Source of the DNA: Dichotomocladium elegans
Lineage: Eukaryota; Mucoromycota; Mucoromycetes; Mucorales; Lichtheimiaceae
Reading direction: 5' to 3'
NCBI GenBank assembly: GCA_025716815.1
Contig: JAIXMN010000029.1
Coordinates: 1 to 64,000 of the forward strand
DNA: 64,000 bases
The position numbers and the translations under genes were made by a program. The notes beneath the pieces were generated by a model. That model was not told the DNA's origin, did not search any database, and saw only the letters and a list, made by a program, of their open reading frames with translations. This document shows positions 49,001 to 58,664 of the stretch, one piece after another (position 1 is the stretch's first letter; every line of letters begins with the position of its first letter).

Positions 49001-51130
49001 TCTCTTTTTTTTGGACTTATGGTTATGGAGAAGAAGATGTTGAAAGCATAGGCAAATTAACCCTATTGGGAATTGCAAACAGCAACACCGTGAAATCATT
49101 TCAGAGTCACTAGTCTTGCGCGACAAGGCCCAGTCTGCTATTATTAATAGCCATTATGAAATTGATTCTACTGAAAAGGATGCAGGAGATAATGAAGGTA
49201 CGAACTGGTTCGGAACTGCGCTACAGAGACGCTAAAAACAGGCTTGGGCATGCGACACTAGGATTGGTCGTGTTCAACACCTTGCCATGGAAGCGGACAG
49301 ATGTCATTGCTCTTCCCGTCGCGAATACTGCCTGGGTACGCCAGCAGTATACAGCAGACGGACACGAATATGTATTAGGCAAGTTACTTTGATATATATA
49401 TATGTGTGTGTGTGTGTGTGTACCCAATTATTCTCACCGCTGATCTCTGTAACTAGTTCGAGAAGTGCCAGGCTTGGGGGCTGCAGGATATAATGCCTCT
49501 GCAGTAGGAACTCGCTATTCTGGAATTATAAAAGAAGAAGAAGAAGGGGCCAAGGGTACTGTTGAAATAACAACAGTGGGAGAACAGTAAGGCTGATTAC
49601 AAATACCCTCATAGCTTATACGACAAACGACGGTCATTTTGTTCTGGAGAACACCAATCTCAAGGCTACGTTTAATGCTGATGGGCAATTACTGGAGCTG
49701 GTTGACAAGCATACACCTGAAAGGTATCGGGGCCCAAAGATATCGCACGACAATTTCATATTCTGTATAGAACGTTAACATTCTCCCTAGGCAATCGCTT
49801 GTACCGCAGGGATGCCGAGGCAATGTACTCCAGCTCTATGAGGATGTGGTAAGTAATAGGATCCGGTCCCCATTTAACCAGTATTCACATGGTTTATAAT
49901 GATAAATATCATGCGTTTCTCTTCGAAAGCCAATTTACTGGGATGCTTGGGATGGTAAGTTATGGATCATGCTTGGGATAAAAGGTTTTTTTGATTGAAA
50001 GATTAATAAGTACGGTCCTAGTTGAAATTTACCATTTCCAAAAGTTCAAAGTTGTGGAGGGCAAAGCGAATCTAAAAGCAAGTGGAATGAATTTCCAAGA
50101 GCGGTAGATGCAAGGAAATATCTGACGTTATTCTATGTAGATCGTCTCCAAAGGCCCGCTGGTGGCCGAACTCCAGTTCTCCCAGCAGATATCCGAAAAG
50201 AGTGAAATCAAACAGATCATCCGGCTCACATGCGTTGGTGAGCGCATCGAATTTGAGAACCGTGTCGACTGGCACGAAAGCCACCAATTTCTGGTATACA
50301 TTTATCTAAGCACTGGTCCATCCAAAGAAAAAATAAGCATGCTAAAACAATAGAATAGAAAGTTGAGTTCATCTGGGATCTAGTGAGCGACCATGTAAGA
50401 ACTAACCCCCGGACTATTGTCTGTAAAAGGGATGTATCATGACTAATAATAACATGATATTGAAAAGGCAACCTATGAAGTCCAGTACGGCGCTTTGAGA
50501 CGCCCCACACATTACAACACATCAGTTGACTCGGCTAAATTCGAAGTGTGCGGCCACAGGTTCGCAGATCTTTCGGAATCCAATTACGGCGTTGCACTGA
50601 TCAACGACTGTAAATATGGCTATGCCACGCACGGCAATATGCAGCGGCTGTCGCTTTTGCGTTCGCCCAAGGGTCCAGATGAAAATGCTGATATGGGCGA
50701 GCATCAGTTCAGTTATGCTATCTATCCGCACAAAAACCATTTTGTTGGCTCAGACGTCGTCCGCCACGCCATTGAGTTCAACGTTCCGCTCTCGTTTCGC
50801 GTCGCCAAAGGCAACCAGCTCAAGAAGGGCATAATGCTGGACTCTTTGTTCAGGATCGATCCGCCCCACCAGGTGATCCTCGATACGGTAAAACCGGCCG
50901 AAGATGACGCGGGTGAAGGAAATATTGTTATCCTGCGCCTTTATGAGGCTTATGGCGGTCGAGCATCTGCCAAGCTCTACAGTAGCCCGTTAGTACAAAT
51001 TAAGCACCTCATGATATCCAATGTGCTTGAGGATGATACGGCCCTTGCGATCAACCAGAACAGTGACGGATCTTATTCACTCGATCTCCACCCACATCAA
51101 ATTCTCACACTGAAGCTCATCACTTGCTGA
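46043..51130 (+). CDS. AMS1: GH38 alpha-mannosidase, Ams1/MAN2C1 type
   Basis: About 26 exons encode roughly 1,104 residues. Boundaries: 46043-46234, 46316-46330, 46441-46642, 46719-46923, 46998-47209, 47287-47399, 47473-47568, 47639-47654, 47716-47764, 47842-47920, 47991-48139, 48211-48249, 48326-48446, 48506-48601, 48660-48808, 48879-about 49051, about 49105-49197, 49262-49378, 49457-49555, 49615-49723, 49791-49848, 49930-49954, 50022-50077, 50141-50293, 50359-50394, 50468-51130. Zinc-binding [11 protein letters not shown] lies near residue 274 and the catalytic Asp in [15 protein letters not shown] near 387; GDGGGGP and [10 protein letters not shown] are family marks. Ams1 trims free oligomannosides and reaches the vacuole by selective autophagy; no signal peptide is present. 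Three introns need GC donors; the intron near 49040-49104 is ambiguous. Confidence 0.93.
49392..49421 (+). repeat. (TA)n(TG)n microsatellite inside an AMS1 intron
   Basis: A TA run passing into about ten TG dinucleotides, located 12 bp inside the intron that starts with the GC donor at 49379. Confidence 0.9.
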
Positions 51131-51242
51131 TCGAAACACAGCAGAGCATTACATATCCCATTTCCAATTAGCTTAGTTTCAGTCCAGGAAGGATATATCG
51201 GATAAATACACCAACAATTTATTGCAACCGTGGTATATCCAT

Positions 51243-51922
51243 TTAACGGTAGCGGCGGAGAGAGAGGGTGTTGCGGCGCTTCCAGTTGGAATGACGACCA
51301 GCACCCTTGGTCTTGTTGAACTTGTGACCCTTGGCTTTGCCGCGGCTCTTCTTGCCGATAGCGGTAAGACCACGAGCCTCACGGCGCTTGTGGACAGGGT
51401 TGACGATCCAGTTGATGCGGGGATCGCGGCGGATGGCCTTATGCGAGGGATCGACAAGGATGACCTCAAAGTACTTGTAAGTAGCATCCTGGTTGACCCA
51501 GTAGGAGTTGAGAACACGGAGGTTACCGCACTTGCGACCGACACGCTCTTCAGCAGTGGAGCGGAGCGAGCGCTGGTACTTGAGCTGGTTAACACCCTCG
51601 TTGACGGGCTTGCCATAGGTGGCACCCTTGGGAACAGGTCTCTTGCGACCACCGCGACGGACACGGATACGGTAGATCACGAAACCTTGCTTGGCCTTGT
51701 AGCCCAGACGGCGAGCCTTGTCAGGGCGCGAGGGACGCGAAGCACGGTGGATCACGTTGAGCTGGCGGTACTCCCAGCAGCGAACACGAAGAAGGAAACG
51801 GAAGACATCCGACTGCTTCTTTCTGTGAAGCTCCTCAAGATACTTGTAGGCTGAAAAACAAAAGTTATTAAAATCAGCTTCCATAGCATCGATGCACAAC
51901 TCCGCTGTTACTTACCACCCAT
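51243..51922 (-). CDS. RPL15: 60S ribosomal protein L15
   Basis: Two exons on the minus strand: 51916-51922 (ATGGGTG) and 51243-51850. The product has 204 residues, exactly the usual eukaryotic L15 length: [54 protein letters not shown], ending [10 protein letters not shown]15e is a core large-subunit protein. The first exon carries only seven nucleotides, so the intron at 51851-51915 splits codon 3. Codon use is more biased and GC-richer than in neighbours, as expected for a highly expressed gene. The 3' end faces the AMS1 3' end across 112 bp. The opposite-strand frame over it is a shadow. Confidence 0.98.
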
Positions 51923-52429
51923 GGTAGTTAATGACCCTAAGTAATGGAATTCAACATAGAAAGAAAATCCAAATCGATGAGTTCAGTTGTTTTCGACCTG
52001 GGGTGGCAAAAGGGATGAAAAGTATATGAGCAGTATAAATTGGGCTAGGACATTTGAAGGCGAGGAAAATAGACATTGAATGTACCACGCACGCTGGTGT
52101 CCGTCCATTCATAAACTGCTGGCAGTACCCAATCCATTTATCCATTCATCCATTCATCCATTCATCCATTCATCCATTCATCCGCCTATGTCCATTCGCG
52201 CCCAATTGTATACAATGCATCATCATTGCTTTTCTCCCGTCTGTCATTGTCGATGTGTACGATTTACCTTAAAAGAGTATGAAAAGAGGAAGTTCTGTCG
52301 GAATGTGGACGATTTGACCACTTACACAACCTCGCAAGCTTAAACTGAGATTGAATTTGGCTGAAGGGTGCTCCATCTCTAAGAGAGTGTACACAGATGG
52401 GGCTCCTGGTATATCTCTAGACGTATGAA
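51923..52429. promoter_or_regulatory. RPL15 upstream region
   Basis: No gene is seen. By position the first few hundred bases hold the RPL15 promoter. A tandem cattcatc repeat lies at 52134-52184. No ribosomal-protein box is recognised with confidence. Confidence 0.4.
52134..52184 (+). repeat. 8-bp tandem repeat (cattcatc)n
   Basis: About six uninterrupted copies of an 8-bp unit, catccatt in register, about 215 bp upstream of the RPL15 start. Confidence 0.9.
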
Positions 52430-53560
52430 TAGGGGCATTGTCGTTATGAAATAATCCATCATGTGTTCCTACTTTTCGATTTTTGCCCCAACTAATGGCT
52501 GATGGCGATTGTGAGTCCCAGGCTACATTTAATGATATGCTATGGTGATATTGCTGCTAAGACTCTAGCCGTTTGTGTTCTTTGTTTTTTGGCACTGTTA
52601 CTGCTGCCAAAGTCTCTACCACGCTACTTTTTCTTTTAGTCAGTATCATACATGTCCCATCGGCGCGCTCAACCCAAGACGCTCTTGGATCTTCGTGTTC
52701 CTATTCTTGATCATACGCTGAAGTCGACCCCCTTTTCAATGCATTCAGTTTTTATAAATCGATGGAGCGTCGTTTTGGATACTCTAATGTCATCAAATCA
52801 ATGGATGAATTCTCATTAATGTGCTCTTCGTTGAGAATATTTCCAACGATTTCTGCTTTTACGCTTTCTTAAAAACGCTGCCAGTATCCATTGCATGCTG
52901 TAGAATGCCTATCTGTCGTGTCCTGAATGATTTGCGTCGCGATATCAAAAGTAGAATAATTTTAGTAGTGAGGGCCACTCCGCTAGCAGTTAGGTTTATA
53001 CAGACGTACACTCGTATTATGAATCTTTGTTCTTTTCTCTGATAAAGTTCATTACCTTCGAGTCTCACGACTTATTATTGTCTGTTTACGCCATTCACTG
53101 CACTATCGCTGTGATGCACGAAGATGGATTTCCCATGTAGCTTGTTTGCTTTGCAGCAGCTGTTGCACTCAAAAACTTCTTAAATCTACATAGTCTTGGC
53201 GAGTGCAAGCTGTGCAACTGCACGCAGACCATGATCCTTTTATCATAGAATGTCTCCATTCTTATGCATCGGAACATATGCATAGCAGCGGCCTCAAAGT
53301 TACCTTTGAAAAGCTAGATGGCCTACGCAGGTATTTAGTGTGTGAGAACAAATGGATTGGAATGCCCTGTTTGTCTTCGTAAACAGATGGATGCTTATTT
53401 TCAGACAGATGAATGTGTATGGAAGGAAAAGGACCATAAAGTTCAAAGAGGAGACGTATTATTTCTTCCTTGCCGATTTTTCTTGCGGGACAGCTTTTTT
53501 CTTACGTATGAACCATATGGGGGAAAGGGTGAGCTTCGACATAATAAAAATGTTTTATTA
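52430..53560 (-). pseudogene. IS630/Tc1-type transposase, copy B, heavily decayed
   Basis: The DNA aligns in order with 42430-43500: ggctacatttaatgat, the gctcttggatcttcg block near 52680, aaatcgatggagc(a/g)tcgttttggatact near 52755, and gtgagaacaaatggattg near 53342. This copy has lost more of its coding potential; only short fragments of the transposase frames remain. No terminal inverted repeats could be defined, so the limits are approximate. Confidence 0.65.
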
Positions 53561-54276
53561 GTAGTTATGATACCACCTTCACAGAAGTAAGCTATACTCT
53601 ACATTTAGGAAGATGGGAACAAAGCATGAGGCTTGCTTTTATCTCTCGTTTAAAAATACGACTGGTACATGCGCTGTCGGAGAGTCAAGGGTCTGTGCGC
53701 TTGTATACGCTTCCCACGAAATGCTCTGATCAAATCGCTCTTAGAAACGTAGTTCTGTTGGCTTACACTTAATGCTCGTCAACTGTTTACGAATCTATCT
53801 ACTATGGATCCACTTACTACTTGCAGTATGACCACCGGACCAAGGCTCCAGCTCAGTTCTGTTTCCAATGAATCGGCGGGTGAAAGAAACACAGACGAAC
53901 GACTTGATACCATTTCCTACATAGAATGCATTAAGGTTTCAATTAATATTCGGCATACAAGGCCGGTCGCTTCCAGAACATGAGCAAGAGCCGAATCGAT
54001 TAAGATTCAAGTAGTTTATGACCCAGAATAATCAGGCATGTGCATGTGTACGTGTCGTGATTATCGCGTGGGCTTTTCATACTGTATAATCCTAGCATGC
54101 GGAAAAGGGAACAGGGTTGCACACCATTTACAACTAATAAGCCTAGGAGTGTACACCACCTGGCCCTAAAAGATCTGTCAAACAATAAGGAAGAAAGAGT
54201 CGATTTCCCCCTTTCTTCTTATAGCTTCAAGGACCTTATTCTCTTTTTGTACTTCACCAACTCGCTCGTCTTCGCC
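53561..54276. other. Intergenic; G-alpha upstream region
   Basis: No gene is seen. The last 150 bp become pyrimidine-rich (ctttcttcttatagcttc) as is usual before fungal start codons. Confidence 0.4.
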
Positions 54277-55844
54277 ATGGGAAATAGTCAAAGCTCATCG
54301 AGGAACAAAGCCATTGAGAAGCAGATTAAGCAAGATCGGAAGCGGATGAATCGCGAGGTCAAGATCTTGTTGTTAGGTAAAATGATTCCCCCCCATCGTT
54401 ATCAAACTTCAAGACGGCAGAGGTTTATCTAAAAAAAAGAGTGCGCTTATAGGCGCAGGAGACTCTGGAAAATCCACCATTCTTAAACAAATGCGGTTGA
54501 TTCACGCTTCAGGATTCACTCAGCCGGAACGAGAAGCGTTTCGGGTCGTGGTTTTTGGAAACATCATATCCACTATGCAGATCCTATTAGAATCCATGAG
54601 TGACCTGAAACTGACGCTTCGAAATGAGCACAATCGGGTATTCGGCAAAAGTTCTTGGGGCTCAAGCCCCTCCCCATCCCCCCACATCCTCTTTCTCTGT
54701 TCGTTCGATTTACTCACACGCTTTGGTCGTTTGTTCAGGCGCATATTTGCCTGTTTGAGAACCCGCCGACCGTAAGACAAGGAATGGCTTTCCCAACTCA
54801 GTATCTGGAACCCTTGAAATCATTATGGGCAGATGACGGTATCCAGGAGACATTCCGTCGAGGAAACACATTCGCCTTGTCGGATAACGTGCCATTGTAA
54901 GGTCCATCATTTCCTAGAGAACTCGCGCAACGGAATGCTTATCGGACACCTCGACTTTAAGCTTCTACAATCAACTTGAGCGTGTTTTCGCTCCCGATTA
55001 TCTGCCGACAGACCAAGATATCATTCAGTGTCGCATCAAAACAACAGGTATATATAAATTGGCTACCTGTAATTAATTCCCACGCTTCATGGGTCTATCT
55101 AGGCATCGTGGAGACGACTTTCCGAAACGGGCCCATCGTATATCGTATGTGCGATGTTGGGGGTCAACGCAGCGAACGTAAAAAGTGGATCCACTGCTTT
55201 GACAATGTGGCGTCCGTCCTCTTCGTTGTGGCTGTGAGCGGGTATGACTGCTGCCTAGTAGAAGATCATGATTCAGTAAGCGAATATATAAAATGTCAAA
55301 CATGCGCACGTCCCTTCCATACTGGATAAGATCTCATTTACGTCTATCTATCATTCACCCCGGTCGGGGGGTGGGGCGGTCTTCTGTAACAGAACCAGGC
55401 ATGTATAACATTCTAGGTATAATCAAACACACGATATTAATGTTCTGCTACTTAGATGTATGAGGCCCTTATGCTTTTTGACCAGATATGCAATTCACAA
55501 TGGTTTACGAACACGTCCATGATTTTGTTCCTCAACAAGATCGACATTTTCAGGAAAAAGATCAGATGTTCACCCATTAAAAAATACTTCCCGGACTATA
55601 AGGGTAAGTCGTTGAGGAGTTAGCAGGGGATCATAACTTTTAATGCGAGATTATAGGACCTTCCAAAGATTACCATCAATCGATCGGGTATTTTCACAAA
55701 CGATTCGAGATGCTCAATCGTAATACAAAAAGGCAGATTTATGTGCACTATACAGTTGCAACAGACACTAAGCTTCTTAGCCACGTGATGACATATGTAT
55801 CAGATAGCATTCTCCATGAGAATATTCAGACACTCTTACTATAG
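54277..55844 (+). CDS. Heterotrimeric G-protein alpha subunit
   Basis: Eight exons (54277-54376, 54453-54637, 54739-54896, 54962-55047, 55103-55275, 55393-55398, 55456-55603, 55657-55844) encode 347 residues. All guanine-nucleotide motifs are present: GAGDSGKST (G1), CRIKTTG with the switch I Arg, [12 protein letters not shown] (G3), FLNKID (G4) and TVATDT (G5, where TCAT is usual). Gly2 (MGNSQSS) permits N-myristoylation; no Cys follows for palmitoylation. The C-terminus (NIQTLLL) lacks the Gi-type Cys. The protein relays GPCR signals at the plasma membrane. The 6-nt exon supplies Asn-Gln in [15 protein letters not shown], aligning exactly with EDxxxNQM of other fungal G-alpha; its donor is GC. 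Confidence 0.93.
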
Positions 55845-55927
55845 ACTTCATTTTCGTAATTGCATACCTTCCCCTCACCCCCCTCTCTCTTTAACATTTA
55901 ATTACATTGCTGCAACACTATTAATGT

Positions 55928-56890
55928 TTAATATGGCTTGAACTTTCTGGATTGCTTCTGCTTTGCTATCTTTTCCTTGTCCTCTTCGAATCGTTTCCGA
56001 AGTTCCTTGAGCTCTACCGGTTGGTATCAGTATTCCTGTCCGGGAAAACACCCCACCTGGCCCCTATCTCCCATTCATTGCCGTACCATTATGTTTCTTT
56101 TCGCGCATTTGGAATCGATAAAAATCGCTATACTGCGATGCCTGTTTAACCACAACCTGTTGAGGCTCTGCCTGCAGCCTCTTTGTCCGAACAACTGTCA
56201 CAAAGCCATCCTCGTCCATTTTGTCCTTCTTTTCCTTCTCCGCACGTTCTCTTTCATACTCGTGCGCCTTAAACTTCTTCATAAACGTGTCAACCTCCTG
56301 CTGGAGTTTTTCAGGATTAGGCCGTGACTTCATATAGCGCAGAAGATATCCTATATATGGAGAGAGATCAGGATGAATTCCGTAACTCAGAGCTCATGGT
56401 AGGCGAGCAAAAACGTACGCTTGTACCCCAATGGCTGTTCGGCAGATATCCCAGACTTCCACCGCTTGTCTTCCTCCATGGGCATTTGAAGAACTTGCTC
56501 AAGCTGATTTGCCGTCTTGAAGACAACATGACCGATTGTGCCTGTGTGGAGTAAGTGTTTCCATGCCTGTTTGACGGTCTTTTCTTCCCGCGTTTTTCTT
56601 TTGTTGGCTCGACGCGATGTAGACGTTTCCTGGTATGGCGGATCGCCAGGGAGCTGTAGATAAATTACTTCACCGTACGGTTTGAAAAGATCTTGGACGG
56701 ATTCCAGAGTTGTGTCCACAGGAAGATTAGCAACAAATAAGGTGCGATCTGCGCCTGCTTCGTGTTCGGATCGAGCTTCATGTTTGCGCATGTATATATA
56801 ATGTCGGCAGTTATCTCCAACAAGAACAGGGAGTATTTTAAAGCCGTAGAATTCTTGAAGTGGAGGATTATCGTTAGCGTGCTGCACCAT
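55928..56890 (-). CDS. RRP7: RRP7 ribosome-assembly protein
   Basis: Three exons on the minus strand (56419-56890, 56087-56350, 55928-56013) encode 273 residues. An RRM-like fold starts DRTLFVANLPVDTTLESV and includes FKPYGEVIYLQLPG; the C-terminal RRP7 domain has MKSRPNPEKLQQEVDTFM, KKDKMDEDGFVTVVR and the final ELRKRFEEDKEKIAKQKQ...FKPY, which is diagnostic. Rrp7 works in the UTP-C/CURI part of the SSU processome with Utp22 in the nucleolus. It lies tail-to-tail with the G-alpha gene (83 bp apart) and head-to-head with the DnaJ gene. Confidence 0.95.
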
Positions 56891-57032
56891 CAGGTTATAG
56901 TGATCAAAGAAAAATTGAAAGGGAAAAATAAAAGGAAAAAAAATCTCGGAAGCGGAGTGGACTCTCCTCTTTTTTTCACGGGTTGAGTGGCTGTACGTAG
57001 CACTTGGTTACTTACCCTTGATTTCGTCAGTC
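56891..57032. promoter_or_regulatory. Short bidirectional promoter, RRP7 and DnaJ genes
   Basis: Only 142 bp separate the two divergent start codons, so the promoters must overlap. The gap is A-rich (aaattgaaagggaaaaataaaaggaaaaaaaa) next to the RRP7 start. No TATA box is clear. Confidence 0.6.
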
Positions 57033-58417
57033 ATGAAGCTATATTCATCAAGGAAGCCTGAGCCCTACATAAAAGCAACATGCAACGAGTGCCAAAAGAT
57101 ACTTGAATTCCTGCCTGAAGCTGGTCTTAAGAACGAGAAGGTCCAAGTGACTTGCTGGTCCTGCGCAAAGGTTTCGATTTACGAACTCGATGCGACCGGC
57201 GCCGACATTAAAAAAAACGGCAATCCCAAAACATCTCGCTGGCAGCGAAAAGGAACTGGTACAGAGACAAATCACAGGAGGATCCTGTAGAATACTTCTG
57301 TTCTAACGTTGGAGCATTAGACGAGAAGCCTGTATCGACGGAACTGTATGACCGACTTGGAGTAGTACCTACTGCAACACCGGAGGAGATAAAGAAAGCT
57401 TACCGCAAAATGGCAATTAAATACCATCCGGACAAGAACCGGGACGATCCCAGTGCGGAAGAGACTGTAAGTTGACAAGGGGAATGACAGCAATCAGACG
57501 CATGGCTTATTCTTTTATAGTTCAAGAAGATATCTGAGGCATACCAGGTGTTGTCAGACCCAAAACTCCGTAAGCGTTACAACGAAATTGGTGAAGAAAA
57601 ACCAGATGGAGGATTTGTGGACCCGGAAGATTTCTTCAGGCAGTCGTTTGGGGGCGAGCGATTTGTGGATATCATAGGAGAGATCTCCATCGGCAAGGAT
57701 ATGCGTGAGGCGCTCGAGACAGCCGAAGAGGATGAGAGTGAGCTGACGCCGGAACAGAAGGCCCAGCGCGACGCGCAGAAGGAGAAGACAGAACTTGAGC
57801 GCGCCGAGACCCGGGCCAAACGGGTCGAGACGCTCGTGGAAAAGCTTTCCAACAAACTGAGCCTTTATACAGAGACCGAAATGAGTCCGAGTGCGCAGGC
57901 AGCTTTTACGAATATCATCCAAATCGAGGCGGAAGATCTCAAACATGAGAACTATGGAGTTGAGTTACTTCACGCCATCGGTGGTACCTACACTATGAAG
58001 GCAAATCAATTCCTTGGCAAAAGCGTTGCGTTTGGTTTAGGTGGCATGTTCCATTCCGTCAAGGAAAAGGGATATATATTCAGCGAAACGGTTGGAACTC
58101 TGCGGACGGCCCTCGACCTCCAGTCAAGCTTTAGTGAACTTCAAAAAGCAGATGAAAAAGGTCTGACTGAAGAACAAAGGAGCAAGTTGGAGGAGCAGGC
58201 AGCGCAGAAAGGATTGGAGGCCATTTGGCGCGGATCCAAACTGGAGGTCGAAAGCGTACTGCGTGATGTCTGTGACAAGGTCTTGACGGACCCTGCGGTT
58301 TCTAAAGAGACGCGGAAGAACCGCGCAGTAGCGTTGAAAATAATCGGTGGGATCTTTTCCAAAGTTCGCGCTGACGTTTCCCCCGACGATATCCCTATAG
58401 AAACACCCTCCTCTTAA
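57033..58417 (+). CDS. DnaJ-X (Caj1/Djp1-like) J-protein with N-terminal zinc motif
   Basis: Three exons (57033-57258, 57321-57466, 57521-58417) encode 422 residues. A zinc-ribbon-like CNEC...CWSC pair lies at about residues 17-47. The J domain runs from about 82 to 148 ([23 protein letters not shown] in [25 protein letters not shown]). The rest is the DnaJ-X region ([18 protein letters not shown], a charged coiled coil, [18 protein letters not shown]). Caj1 and Djp1 are Hsp70 co-chaperones in peroxisomal import and membrane proteostasis. The Cys motif is not part of classical Caj1, so it is either an added zinc-binding module or a lineage-specific feature. Confidence 0.9.
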
Positions 58418-58557
58418 CGTATATTTTGTAATTCTTTCCCACCACCCTTTTTTTTAGTAAATCCTGATCCTGTTACGCTTATTCTCAAATCATACATATG
58501 CTTCAGGCTGGAACGTTTGAACGAACCTCACGTTAAAAGATAGAAAGGGGGAGGTAT

Positions 58558-58582
58558 ACATATATATATATATATATATATT
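58558..58582 (+). repeat. (TA)n microsatellite between convergent genes
   Basis: Twelve TA dinucleotides in the 247-bp gap between the DnaJ gene and the kinesin-like gene, which end tail-to-tail. Confidence 0.9.
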
Positions 58583-58664
58583 TCATATTGTACAGTAAGA
58601 AAGCAGCGCAGAGGGGTGAATTTCGTGGTGGGGGGGAACGTGATATACTACAATGCGATAATTT

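Noticed and set aside
51222..51854. Plus-strand frame of 210 codons
   Set aside because: It is the antisense shadow of the RPL15 coding exon.
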